In this document: positions 32,779 through 41,558 of the stretch, piece by piece
Layout: each line of letters starts with the position of its first letter
How positions within the stretch are numbered: position 1 is the stretch's first letter
Origin: Streptomyces marincola
GTDB taxonomy: Bacteria > Actinomycetota > Actinomycetes > Streptomycetales > Streptomycetaceae
Length of the DNA stretch: 64,000 bases
Direction of reading: 5' to 3'
Assembly: GCF_020410765.1 (NCBI RefSeq)
Contig: NZ_CP084541.1
Span: 5,696,001-5,760,000, forward strand
Notes under the pieces: generated by a model
Databases searched by the model: none
What the model was told of the DNA's origin: nothing
Seen by the model: the letters and a program-made list of their open reading frames with translations, nothing else
Translations under genes and position numbers: made by a program

Positions 32779-33138
32779 TCAGACGCCGAGGAGGCGTTCC
32801 ACCAGGTCGCGGTAGTCGAGGAGCAGTACCCGCTGCCGTTCCGTGTCCGCGCCGTGCTCCTGCCAGCCGCCGCGCAGGTCCTTGCGGCGGGCGCTCAGGG
32901 CCTCGGTGAGCTGGGCAACGGTCTCCTCAAGCAGGAAGTCCGCGTCCGTCAGGGCCCGTTCCGGGTCGTCGACGAATCCGGCCAGCGCCCGGTGCAGTCC
33001 CGCGCCGAGGCGGTCGATCTCGCCCTGGGGGATCAGCGGGGCCGACGCGTTCGCCGGTACCTCGATGCCCAGGTCGGCCCCGGCGCCGGTGCCCGGCGCC
33101 GTGTTGTACGCGTCCGTCTCGGCCCTGTGCAGATCCAT
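32779..33138 (-). CDS. Hypothetical cytoplasmic protein paired with a membrane protein
   Basis: A 119-residue acidic, helical protein with no signal or membrane segment. The core LHRALAGFVDDPERALTDADFLLEETVAQLTEALSARR resembles a segment of the neighbouring membrane protein (RFVDAPGTALAEADHLLTQLV), so both share one helical unit. It ends in RVLLLDYRDLVERLLGV. Start ATG overlaps the upstream stop (TGATG). The gene pair is conserved in streptomycetes as far as I recall; function is unknown. Confidence 0.8.
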   Translation of the reverse strand: MDLHRAETDAYNTAPGTGAGADLGIEVPANASAPLIPQGEIDRLGAGLHRALAGFVDDPERALTDADFLLEETVAQLTEALSARRKDLRGGWQEHGADTERQRVLLLDYRDLVERLLGV

Positions 33139-33770
33139 CACGCACCACCCTTCGTCGCCGCGTGCCGCTGCGGAGTGCTGTGGCGCATCCGGAACAGCCG
33201 CGGGCCCGCCCGGTGTTCGGCCGCGTCCTGCGGCCCCGCCGTGAGCAGTTCGCGGAACAGGTCCCGGCCGCGCAGCAGCGCCTCCCGCATCTCCTCCGTG
33301 CCCGTGCCCGTGCCGCCCGTCGCGGCGTGCCCCGCCATGCCGTGCAGCTGCCGGTACGCCTCGACGTGCCGGGGGTGGTGCACGGACAGCGCCGCCACCT
33401 GGTCGTCGTACGCGTCCGATGGGTAGCCGCGGTCGTGCACGAGCTGCGTCAGCAGGTGGTCGGCCTCGGCCAGCGCCGTCCCCGGCGCGTCCACGAAGCG
33501 TTCCTGTACCCGGGCCCACTTGCCCTCGTAGGTCTCACGCTCGCCGGCGGTCAACGGGCGCACCCGCAGCCGGCCGTGCTGCCGCACCCGCTCGGCGAGC
33601 TCCTTCTTCGCCGCCTTCGTGTCGCCGTCGTGCCGGGCGACCGTCCGTTCGTACTCGGGGCCGAAGCGGCGTTGAAGGCTGCCGTTGCCGGGGCCGACCG
33701 TGGGCAGTGCCACGAGCAGCACGACCACGGCGACGACGACAACAGCCATAACAATGATGGTTGTCATCAT
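33138..33770 (-). CDS. Single-pass membrane protein of unknown function
   Basis: A 210-residue protein with one N-terminal transmembrane segment (IIVMAVVVVAVVVLLVALP) and a cytoplasmic charged helical domain: QRRFGPEYERTVARHDGDTK, KWARVQERFVDAPGTALAEAD and LLTQLVHDRGYPSDAYDDQV. The last 30 residues are basic. It is translationally coupled to the next gene, which shares the FVDxP...A-x-AD helix unit. The two may interact; no function is known. Confidence 0.82.
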   Translation of the reverse strand: MMTTIIVMAVVVVAVVVLLVALPTVGPGNGSLQRRFGPEYERTVARHDGDTKAAKKELAERVRQHGRLRVRPLTAGERETYEGKWARVQERFVDAPGTALAEADHLLTQLVHDRGYPSDAYDDQVAALSVHHPRHVEAYRQLHGMAGHAATGGTGTGTEEMREALLRGRDLFRELLTAGPQDAAEHRAGPRLFRMRHSTPQRHAATKGGA

Positions 33771-33853
33771 GACGCCCCCATTCGTAGAGAGGTTCTCCCG
33801 CGGGTTGTCATGACTCCGTGTTACCTGGCGGTCCCGGACCAAACCTGCCGTGC

Positions 33854-35506
33854 TCACGTTCCGTTCAACGGCCGGGCGCGCTCGACCACGGCGGTCAGCG
33901 CCCCGGAGTCGGGCAGGGTCCCGAACGCCGCACCCCACTCGCCGCCCAGCCGCGAGGCGCAGAAGGCGTCCGCCACCTCGGGCGGCGCGTACCGCACCAG
34001 CAGGGAGCCCTGGAGCACGAGCGCGATCCGTTCGGCCAGGCGCCGGGCCCGGCCCTCGATGCCCTCCAGGTCGGACATCTCCGTCAGCAGCGCCTTCGTC
34101 GCGGCGTCGAGCCGGTGGTCCGCGCCGGCCGCCCGGCCGATCTCGGTGAGGAACGCGTTCAGGGCGCCGGGGTCCCGGCGCAGCGCCCGCAGCACGTCGA
34201 GGGCCTGCACGTTGCCCGAGCCCTCCCAGATGGAGTTCAGCGGCGACTCGCGCAGCAGGCGCGGCATGCCGGACTCCTCCACGTAGCCGTTGCCGCCCAG
34301 GCATTCGAGGGCTTCGACGACCAGCGGTGTGCAGCGCTTGGTGATCCAGTACTTGGCCGCCGGGACCGCGATCCGCAGCAGGTGCCGTTCCTGCGCGCTG
34401 CCCGCCGCCGCGGCGTCGCAGGCCGCCGCGAGGCGCATCGTGAGCGCGGTCGCCGCCTCCGACTCGATCGCGAGGTCGGCCAGAACGTTGCGCATCAGCG
34501 GTTTGTCGACGAGCCGGCCGCCGAACGCCTCCCGGTGGGCGGCGTGGTGCACCGCCTGCGCCACCGCCTGCCGCATGAGGGCCGCGGAGCCGGCCGCGCA
34601 GTCCAGGCGCGTGGCGGCGACCATCTCGATGATCGTCGCCACGCCCCGGCCCTCCTCGCCCACGCGCCGGGCCAGGGTGGTGCCGTCGAACTCGACCTCG
34701 GCCGAGGCGTTGGAGCGGTTGCCCAGCTTGTCCTTGAGCCGCTGGAGGCGGAACGCGTTGCGCGTGCCGTCCGGCAGCACCCGGGGCAGCAGGAAGCAGG
34801 TCAGGCCCCCGGGGGCCTGCGCGAGCACGAGGAACGCGTCCGACATCGGCGCGGAGCAGAACCACTTGTGCCCGGTGAGCGCGTAGACGCCGGCCTCCGC
34901 GAGCGGTTCGGCGCGCGTGGTGTTGGTCCGCACGTCGGAGCCGCCCTGCTTCTCCGTCATGCCCATCCCGGCCAGCGCGCCCGCCTTGCCGGCCGCGGGG
35001 CGGAGTCCGGGATCGTAGGTCCGCGAGGTGAGCAACGGCTCCCAGACGCGGGCGAGTTCTGGTTCGGCGCGCAGCGCGGGCACGGCGGCGTGCGTCATGG
35101 ACAGGGGGCAGCCGTGCCCCGCCTCCACCTGCGTCCACACCAGGAAGCCCGCGGCGCGCCGCAGGTGCCCGTCAGGGCGCGACCACGCGTCGGTGAGCCC
35201 GGCCGCGACGGCCCGCTCCAGCAGTTGGTGCCACGCCGGGGGGAAGTCGACCTCGTCGACGCGGTGGCCGTAGCGGTCGTGGGTGCGCAGCACCGGCGGG
35301 TACGCGTTCGCCCGCGCCCCGAGCTCGGCCGCCTCGGCGGAGCCGGCCGCCTCGCCGAGCGCGCGCAGTTCCGCGGTCGCCTCGTCGGCGGTGCCCGCGG
35401 ACACGTGCCGGGCGAACGCCTCGGAGAGCGCGGCGTCCTGCCCGAACACGTCGTAGCCCACCAGGGGCGGGACCTGGTTGGTCACCGAGTGAGTGCGTGG
35501 CGTCAT
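33854..35506 (-). CDS. AidB-like acyl-CoA dehydrogenase family protein
   Basis: A 550-residue flavoprotein of the acyl-CoA dehydrogenase superfamily, AidB branch. The AidB-type segment GMGMTEKQGGSDVRTNTTRA binds FAD, KWFCSAPMSDAFLVLAQ follows, and ECLGGNGYVEESGMPRLLRE with SIWEGSGNVQALDVLRAL is the C-terminal FAD region. The 550-residue length matches E. coli AidB (about 540) rather than 380-residue dehydrogenases. AidB is induced by alkylation damage and binds DNA; whether this protein does either is not shown. Confidence 0.88.
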   Translation of the reverse strand: MTPRTHSVTNQVPPLVGYDVFGQDAALSEAFARHVSAGTADEATAELRALGEAAGSAEAAELGARANAYPPVLRTHDRYGHRVDEVDFPPAWHQLLERAVAAGLTDAWSRPDGHLRRAAGFLVWTQVEAGHGCPLSMTHAAVPALRAEPELARVWEPLLTSRTYDPGLRPAAGKAGALAGMGMTEKQGGSDVRTNTTRAEPLAEAGVYALTGHKWFCSAPMSDAFLVLAQAPGGLTCFLLPRVLPDGTRNAFRLQRLKDKLGNRSNASAEVEFDGTTLARRVGEEGRGVATIIEMVAATRLDCAAGSAALMRQAVAQAVHHAAHREAFGGRLVDKPLMRNVLADLAIESEAATALTMRLAAACDAAAAGSAQERHLLRIAVPAAKYWITKRCTPLVVEALECLGGNGYVEESGMPRLLRESPLNSIWEGSGNVQALDVLRALRRDPGALNAFLTEIGRAAGADHRLDAATKALLTEMSDLEGIEGRARRLAERIALVLQGSLLVRYAPPEVADAFCASRLGGEWGAAFGTLPDSGALTAVVERARPLNGT

Positions 35507-35726
35507 GCCGCAACCGTAGGCCCGGGCCGCCCGCCCGTCACCACCTCGGCGGAGCCGCGCGGCGGCGGGCCGCTACGCTGAGGCGCTGCGAGCCCGTACG
35601 GGAGGGATGCGGGGCGCGGGGGGTGCGCGCCCGCCACCGCGGGCAAATGCCTGTGACCGCCCTATCCGATCGAGCGGGGAACCTTAGTACAGTTGGGCGT
35701 TCGCGGCCTCTGCGATGGGAGCGGGC

Positions 35727-36638
35727 ATGGGCGTGATGAAGCACGAGGAGTCCGTCGGTGAGCGCAGTGCCGCTCGTACCGTTGACTACCAGCAGACGGG
35801 GCCCACCGTGCCGCGCATGGTGCTCGGGGCGCGTCTGCGTCAGCTTCGCGAGGCGCGCGGCATCACCGGCGCCGACGCCGGCGCCCGGATCAGGGCCTCG
35901 CACTCGAAGATCAGCCGGCTGGAGATGGGCAGGACCGGGTTCAAGGCCAGGGACGTGGCCGACCTGCTCGCCCTGTACGGCGTCACCGACGAGGCGGAGG
36001 CCGAGACGCTGCTCGCGCTGGCCCGCCAGTCGAACACGCCGGGCTGGTGGCACGTCTACTACGACGTGGTGCCCTCCTGGCTGAACGTCTACCTCGGTCT
36101 CGAACAATCGGCGGTGCTGATCCGCGCCTACGAACTCCAGTTCGTGCCCGGGCTGCTCCAGACCGAGGACTACGCGCGCGCCGTCGTACTGCTCGGGCCC
36201 GAGGACACCGAGGAGCGGATCGACCGCCGCATCGAACTGCGCATGGCCCGTCAGCGCGTCCTGCACCGCGCCCGCCCGCCGCACCTGTGGGTCGTGCTCG
36301 ACGAGGCGGCGCTGCGCCGTTCGATGGGCGACGCGGCGCTGATGCGCCGCCAGCTCGACCACCTCATCGAGATGTCGACACTGCCGCACGTCACCGTGCA
36401 GGTGGTGCCGTTCGCGGCGGGCGGGCACGCCGCGATAGCCGGGCCCGTGACCGTGCTGCGCCCGCCGGGCGGCGAGCTGCCCGACGTCGTCTACCTGGAG
36501 CAGCTCACCGGCGGCGTCTACCCCGACAAGCCGTCCGAGATCGAGCAGTACCGGCACATGATGAACCGTCTGGTCGTGGAGGCCCACCCGCCGGCCGAGA
36601 CCCGCGACTTCCTGTACGAGATCCGCCGCGACACGTAG
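35727..36638 (+). CDS. Scr1-like XRE regulator with DUF5753
   Basis: A 303-residue regulator. An N-terminal helix-turn-helix (LGARLRQLREARGITGADAGARIRASHSKISRLEMG) is followed by the DUF5753 domain (SWLNVYLGLEQSAVLIRAYE, FVPGLLQTEDYARAVV, ELRMARQRVLHR, TVQVVPFAAGGHAAI). Family members usually sit next to a DUF397 (Scr2-like) small protein; none is present on either side. ATG at 35727 has GGGAG upstream; ATG 35715 is an alternative. The ligand is unknown. Confidence 0.88.
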   Translation: MGVMKHEESVGERSAARTVDYQQTGPTVPRMVLGARLRQLREARGITGADAGARIRASHSKISRLEMGRTGFKARDVADLLALYGVTDEAEAETLLALARQSNTPGWWHVYYDVVPSWLNVYLGLEQSAVLIRAYELQFVPGLLQTEDYARAVVLLGPEDTEERIDRRIELRMARQRVLHRARPPHLWVVLDEAALRRSMGDAALMRRQLDHLIEMSTLPHVTVQVVPFAAGGHAAIAGPVTVLRPPGGELPDVVYLEQLTGGVYPDKPSEIEQYRHMMNRLVVEAHPPAETRDFLYEIRRDT

Positions 36639-36642
36639 GAGG

Positions 36643-36674
36643 CCCGGCGGGCGGGTCCTCGCGCGCCCGCCGGG
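36643..36674. terminator. Bidirectional hairpin between the Scr1-like and GH6 genes
   Basis: A perfect 11-bp stem (36643-36653 with 36664-36674) with a 10-base loop lies between convergent genes. Confidence 0.65.
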
Positions 36675-36681
36675 GCCGCGG

Positions 36682-38085
36682 TCACAGGGGCGGGTGGGCG
36701 TTGGCCAGCAGCTGCTCGAAGTGCTCGGGGAACCAGTCGCCTGCCAGGCCGCCGCCGGGCAGCGCGCCGGTCGGCCGCAGATACCAGTCGTGGGTGTCGC
36801 ACATCGCGTCCGGCTGCCGTCCTCCGGCGCCCGGCAGGTTCACGGCCGAACCGTCCGACTCGCCGGGCGGCTTGATCCACGCGTAGGCGTCGATGCCGGG
36901 CGCGGGGCTCGCGACCGGGCGCTCGCCGAGGCCCGCGCCCGTTTGATTGCACCAATGCGCGGTGTGGATGCGCCGGTCGAGGCGGTTGCTGTCCACGTAG
37001 TCGTCGATGTTCTGCCACGGGTGGTCGGGGTCCGGCGGGCCGGCCGGGCGGTCGGGACCGCCCCATCCGTTGCGCGAGGTGTCGACCAGGATGCCGATGT
37101 CCCAGTCGAAGCCGAGCCGGACGAACCGCTCGCGCACGGCCTCGGCGAACGGCAGCTCGTCGACGTAGGGGTTCCAGTCCACCCAGCGGGATTGCAGGGC
37201 CGGGCGGTCGTGGACCACGTCGTCGACGGTGAAGTACTCCTCGCGCAGCACGCTGTAGTTCGCGACGTTGACGGCGAAGCCGTGGACGTCGGCGGGCCTG
37301 GCGCCCTCCGTGCTCGCCGCCTCCCACATCAGCCGGGTGACCGCCATGAAGTCCTCGTCCCAGCCGATCCGGGCGTGGTGGCCGGCGTCGAGGTAGGTGT
37401 AGACGTGGGGCAGTTCGCCCAGTTGCGCGAGGGCGTAGCCGATGCCCCGCACGTAGGAACCCGACTCCAGGACCTGTTCGCACATCCAGGTGGCCCCGTA
37501 GCGGTTGCCGGTGTGCAGGACGAGGTTGGGCAGGGAGTCGGGCTCGATGACGGCGACGATCCGCAGCCCGGCGTAGGCCGGGTCGCCGATGATGTCCACG
37601 ATGGGGTCCACGTACTCGCGCCGGTAGCGCTCCAGGGCGCCGGGGGTCAGCTCGCCCTGCCCGGCCTCGCGGGCGCAGGAGCGGCCCGGCAGGTTGTTGA
37701 GGACCAGTTGCACCAGGTCGGCGTCCTGGGCGAGCGCGGCGTCGAGGTGGTCCGCGAGTCCCATGGTGCGGTCGGCGCCGGCCCCGGACCCGTGGACGGC
37801 GGCGCGGGAGTCGAGCCAGACCGCCGTCGGCTGGTCGGCGACGGCGGCGCCGCCGGGGACCGAGGCCGCGTTCGCGGACCACTCGGGGTCGACGTAGACA
37901 CTCGCCCCCTCGTACGGGTTGCCTCCGCGCGCGGCGGCGGTGGGCGGCGCGGCGTTCGCGGGACCGGTGGCGAGCAGGCCGGCCGCGACGGCGCACGCGC
38001 CGGCGACGGCGACGAGCGCGCGGTGGCGGACGGGGTGGCGCGCGGGGCGGGCAGCTCCCGCGCCTGAGGTCGAACGGGCGTTCAT
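36682..38085 (-). CDS. Secreted GH6 cellulase (probable cellobiohydrolase)
   Basis: A 467-residue secreted enzyme. The signal peptide has RHPVRHR then a hydrophobic core and cleaves near ANA-AP (residue 45). The GH6 domain shows VQLVLNNLPGRSC, the catalytic-acid region VIEPDSLPNLVLH (Asp about 183), YTYLDAGHHARIGW, DTSRNGWGG and AYAWIKPPGESDG. The 400-plus-residue catalytic domain with long inserts matches exo-acting cellobiohydrolases (Cel6B type) rather than 290-residue endoglucanases. No carbohydrate-binding module is attached. A CebR-type operator precedes it, as for the two AA10 genes. Confidence 0.92.
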   Translation of the reverse strand: MNARSTSGAGAARPARHPVRHRALVAVAGACAVAAGLLATGPANAAPPTAAARGGNPYEGASVYVDPEWSANAASVPGGAAVADQPTAVWLDSRAAVHGSGAGADRTMGLADHLDAALAQDADLVQLVLNNLPGRSCAREAGQGELTPGALERYRREYVDPIVDIIGDPAYAGLRIVAVIEPDSLPNLVLHTGNRYGATWMCEQVLESGSYVRGIGYALAQLGELPHVYTYLDAGHHARIGWDEDFMAVTRLMWEAASTEGARPADVHGFAVNVANYSVLREEYFTVDDVVHDRPALQSRWVDWNPYVDELPFAEAVRERFVRLGFDWDIGILVDTSRNGWGGPDRPAGPPDPDHPWQNIDDYVDSNRLDRRIHTAHWCNQTGAGLGERPVASPAPGIDAYAWIKPPGESDGSAVNLPGAGGRQPDAMCDTHDWYLRPTGALPGGGLAGDWFPEHFEQLLANAHPPL

Positions 38086-38113
38086 GTAGCTCCTCGCGAC
38101 GTCGGCCGACGGA

Positions 38114-38161
38114 CGGGAGCGCTCCCATGCTGAACGTAGCACCGCCCCCGCGGGCGCGGAA
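38114..38161 (-). promoter_or_regulatory. Promoter with CebR-type operator for the GH6 gene
   Basis: CGGGAGCGCTCCCA (38114-38127) differs from the CebR palindrome at one end base and lies 29 bp upstream of the start. On the minus strand TACGTT (38133-38138) is a -10 identical to that of the AA10-CBM2 gene; the -35 (TTCCGC, 38156-38161, spacer 17) is weak. Confidence 0.8.
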
Positions 38162-38424
38162 GCGGAACGGACGGGGCGGTGCCGGGGCCGCGCCGCGCCG
38201 CCCCGGCGGGGTCCCGTCCCCCGGTGGCGAGGTGATTCCCCGCCGGCCGTGTCAGCCGGGCCCGGCCGCGTAACGATCAGCCGCACGTGTGCCCGGCGGG
38301 ATGCGGGCGGGGCCCTGGAGCGTTGTCGCCCGTGGGTGCGGGCCCGCGCCGCTGCCCGGCAACGGCCGGGGTATCGCTCACAGCGAACAGGCCGCCCGCG
38401 AGGAACATCGGCACCCCGCCAAGC

Positions 38425-38445
38425 ATTGAGCAGACATAGCTCAAG
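38425..38445. promoter_or_regulatory. HAIR-type HspR operator upstream of lon
   Basis: ATTGAGC-N7-GCTCAAG closely matches the HAIR consensus CTTGAGT-N7-ACTCAAG, with two complementary changes that keep the dyad. It is 22 bp upstream of the lon start. Lon is a known HspR target in streptomycetes. Confidence 0.8.
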
Positions 38446-38466
38446 TTGCTTGCCGAGGGAGACATC

Positions 38467-40863
38467 ATGACTTCGTCGTTCACCGTACTCACCCTGCCGG
38501 TGCTGCCGCTCGACGACGAGGTGGTGCTGCCGGGCATGGTGGTGCCGCTGGAGCTGTCGGACGCCGAGGTGCGCGCCGCCGTCGAGGCCGCGCAGGTCGC
38601 CGCGCCCGGCGGCGAGAAGCCGCAGCTGCTGCTCGTGCCGCGCGTCGACGGCCGCTACACCGACATCGGTGTGCTCGGCCGCGTCGAACAGGTCGGCCGC
38701 CTCGCCGACGGCGACCCGGGCGCGCTGGTCCGCGGCCTGCGCCGCGTCCGCATCGGCTCCGGCACCACGGGCCCCGGCGCCGCGCTGTGGGTCGAGGGCA
38801 CGCCGGTCGAGGAGGCCGCGCCGAGCCCGCTGCCCGGCGCCGTCGCCGAGCTGGTCAAGGAGTACAAGGCGCTGAGCACCACCTGGCTCCGCAAGCGCGG
38901 CGCCTGGCAGGTCGTGGACCGCGTCCAGCAGATCGAGGACATCGGGCTCCTCGCCGACAACGCCGGCTACCTGCCGTTCCTGGGCACCGACCAGCGCGTC
39001 ACCCTGCTGCGCACCACCGACCCGGTGGAACGCCTGCGGCTCGCCGTCTCCCTCCTCGGCGAACACCTCGCGGAGGAGGACGTCGCGGAGTCGATCGCCA
39101 AGGACGTCCAGGAGGGCGTCGACAAGCAGCAGCGCGAGTTCCTGCTGCGCCGCCAGCTCGACGCCGTCCGCAAGGAACTGGCCGAGCTGAACGGCGACGC
39201 GGCCGACGAGGGCGACGACTACCGGGCCCGCGTCGAGGCCGCCGACCTGCCCGACGCCGTCCGCGAGGCCGCGTTCAAGGAGGTCGACAAGCTGGAGCGC
39301 GCCTCGGACGCGAGCCCGGAGGGCAGCTGGATCCGCACCTGGCTCGACACCGTGCTCGAACTGCCCTGGACCACCCGCACCGAGGACGCCTACGACATCG
39401 CGGGGGCCAAGGCCGTGCTCGACGCCGACCACGCCGGCCTCGACGACGTCAAGGAGCGCATCACCGAATACCTCGCCGTCCGCAAGCGCCGCGCCGACCG
39501 CGGCCTCGGCGTCATCGGCGGACGCCGCGGCGGCGCCGTGCTCGGCCTCGTCGGCCCGCCCGGCGTCGGCAAGACGAGCCTCGGCGAGAGCGTCGCCCGC
39601 GCCATGGGCCGCACGTTCGTGCGCGTCGCGCTCGGCGGTGTCCGCGACGAGGCGGAGATCCGCGGCCACCGGCGCACCTACGTCGGCGCGCTGCCGGGGC
39701 GCATCGTCCGGGCGATCAAGGAGGCCGGCTCGATGAACCCGGTGATCCTCCTCGACGAGATCGACAAGGTCGGCAGCGACTACCGGGGCGACCCCTCGGC
39801 CGCGCTCCTCGAAGTGCTCGACCCGGCGCAGAACCACACCTTCCGCGACCACTACCTGGAGGTCGAGCTCGACCTGTCCGACGTGGTGTTCCTGGCCACC
39901 GCCAACGTGCTCGACGCCATCCCGCAGCCGCTGCTCGACCGGATGGACCTGGTGCGCCTCGACGGCTACACCGAGGACGAGAAGGTCACCATCGCGCGCG
40001 ACCACCTGCTGCCGCGGCAGATCGAACGCACCGGTCTCGGCGCCGGCGAGGTCGTCGTCGAGGAGGCCGTGCTGCGCAAGCTGGCCGGCGAGTACACCAG
40101 GGAGGCCGGTGTCCGCGGTCTGGAACGCGTGCTGTCCCGGCTGCTGCGCAAGGTCGCGGCCCGCGCGGAGCTGGGCGAGCTGGCGCTGCCCCACACCGTC
40201 ACCGTCGCCGGGCTGCGCGACCTCGTCGGCCGCCCGCACCACACGCCGGAGGCGGCCCAGGAGCCGGGCGAACGGCGCACCGCCGTGCCGGGCGTGGCCA
40301 CCGGGCTCGCCGTGACCGGCACGGGCGGCGACGTCCTCTTCGTCGAGGCGTCGCTGGCCGACCCGGAGACCGGCGGCGCGGGCCTGACCCTCACCGGGCA
40401 GCTCGGCGACGTGATGAAGGAGTCGGGGCGGATCGCGCTGTCCTACCTGCGCTCGCGCGGCGCCGAACTGGAACTGCCGGTCGGTGACCTGAAGGAGCGC
40501 GGCATCCACCTGCACGTTCCCGCGGGCGCGGTGCCCAAGGACGGGCCGAGCGCCGGCATCACGATGATCACCGCCCTGGCCTCGCTGCTCAGCGGCCGGC
40601 AGGTGCGGCCCGACGTGGCGATGACCGGCGAGGTGTCCCTGACCGGCCGGGTCCTGCCCATCGGCGGCGTCAAGCAGAAGCTGCTCGCCGCGCACCGGGC
40701 CGGCCTCACCACGGTCGTCATCCCCAAGCGGAACGAGCCCGACCTCGACGACGTGCCGCGCGAGATCCTGGCGAAGCTCCAGGTGCACCCGGTGAGCGAC
40801 GTGCGGCAGGTGCTCGACCTGGCCCTGACGCCGGCCGACGCGCCGGCGGCCGTGGCCGCCTGA
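38467..40863 (+). CDS. lon: ATP-dependent protease Lon
   Basis: A 798-residue AAA+ serine protease that degrades misfolded and selected regulatory proteins. N-terminal substrate domain (LPVLPLDDEVVLPGMVVPLEL), Walker A GPPGVGKTS, Walker B ILLDEIDKV, and the protease domain with PKDGPSAGITM holding the catalytic Ser and IGGVKQKLLAAHRAG holding the Lys. The length is normal for bacterial LonA. GAGGGA precedes the ATG. A HAIR box in the promoter indicates heat-shock control by HspR. Two tandem hairpins follow. Confidence 0.97.
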   Translation: MTSSFTVLTLPVLPLDDEVVLPGMVVPLELSDAEVRAAVEAAQVAAPGGEKPQLLLVPRVDGRYTDIGVLGRVEQVGRLADGDPGALVRGLRRVRIGSGTTGPGAALWVEGTPVEEAAPSPLPGAVAELVKEYKALSTTWLRKRGAWQVVDRVQQIEDIGLLADNAGYLPFLGTDQRVTLLRTTDPVERLRLAVSLLGEHLAEEDVAESIAKDVQEGVDKQQREFLLRRQLDAVRKELAELNGDAADEGDDYRARVEAADLPDAVREAAFKEVDKLERASDASPEGSWIRTWLDTVLELPWTTRTEDAYDIAGAKAVLDADHAGLDDVKERITEYLAVRKRRADRGLGVIGGRRGGAVLGLVGPPGVGKTSLGESVARAMGRTFVRVALGGVRDEAEIRGHRRTYVGALPGRIVRAIKEAGSMNPVILLDEIDKVGSDYRGDPSAALLEVLDPAQNHTFRDHYLEVELDLSDVVFLATANVLDAIPQPLLDRMDLVRLDGYTEDEKVTIARDHLLPRQIERTGLGAGEVVVEEAVLRKLAGEYTREAGVRGLERVLSRLLRKVAARAELGELALPHTVTVAGLRDLVGRPHHTPEAAQEPGERRTAVPGVATGLAVTGTGGDVLFVEASLADPETGGAGLTLTGQLGDVMKESGRIALSYLRSRGAELELPVGDLKERGIHLHVPAGAVPKDGPSAGITMITALASLLSGRQVRPDVAMTGEVSLTGRVLPIGGVKQKLLAAHRAGLTTVVIPKRNEPDLDDVPREILAKLQVHPVSDVRQVLDLALTPADAPAAVAA

Positions 40864-40872
40864 GCGGCCGGA

Positions 40873-40937
40873 CGGCCTCCGCCCCGCCCGGGGCGGAGGC
40901 CGCCGCGCGTCGCCCGCCTCCGCCCGCGGAGGCGGGC
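40873..40937 (+). terminator. Two tandem terminator hairpins after lon
   Basis: The first stem pairs 40874-40885 with 40890-40901 (12 bp, 4-base loop); the second pairs 40912-40922 with 40927-40937 (11 bp, 4-base loop). Both are perfect. Confidence 0.75.
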
Positions 40938-41114
40938 CCCGGTCGGCGGGCACTACCATGGAACGCCGATGGCGGGCGGCCATCAGGATGAACGCCACCG
41001 GGGCGCAACCGTCAGGACGAGTACCGCCGCCCACGCGGACGACCAGTTCCCGCGACACCGTCGCGCACGGTGCCGCGGGTTCGTCCGAGAAACGTCGAGG
41101 GGGCGTGAGGGGGC

Positions 41115-41552
41115 GTGGTGAAGGACCGGCACGGGCGCGTCCGGCGGCGCGGGCAGGGCGAGCTTGAGGCACAGGTGCTCGCCGCGCTCGGGTCCGCGCC
41201 CGGCCCGGTGAGCGCGGCCTGGGTGCGGGAGCGCATCGGCGGCGACCTGGCCTACACCACCGTCGTCACCACCCTGACCCGGCTGCTGGCCAAGGGCGCG
41301 GCCCGGCGCGAGAAGGCGGGCCGTTCCTTCGCGTGGACCCCGGCGGCCGACGAGGCCGGTCTCGCTGCCCTGCGCATGCGCCGCGTGCTGGACGGCGAAT
41401 CCGACCGGAAGGCCGTGCTCGCCAGCTTCGTCACCGCTCTCTCCGCCGACGACGAGCAGGTGCTGCGCGGGCTGCTCGCCGAGCTGGGGGAGCCGCACGG
41501 GGCATCCGACGACGACGATGACGGCGCCGGCGCCGGGGAGTCGGAGGACTGA
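41115..41552 (+). CDS. BlaI/MecI/CopY-family repressor
   Basis: A 145-residue winged-helix repressor: GELEAQVLAALGSAPGPVSAAWVRERIGGDLAYTTVVTTLTRLLAKGAARRE is the DNA-binding domain with the recognition helix YTTVVTTLTRLL. The C-terminal dimerisation helix ends in an Asp/Glu-rich tail. It is six bases upstream of an M56 metallopeptidase gene, the usual partner that cleaves or senses for such repressors (BlaR1-like pairing). GTG at 41115 is chosen; GTG at 41118 is equally possible. Confidence 0.88.
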   Translation: MVKDRHGRVRRRGQGELEAQVLAALGSAPGPVSAAWVRERIGGDLAYTTVVTTLTRLLAKGAARREKAGRSFAWTPAADEAGLAALRMRRVLDGESDRKAVLASFVTALSADDEQVLRGLLAELGEPHGASDDDDDGAGAGESED

Positions 41553-41558
41553 GCGGCC

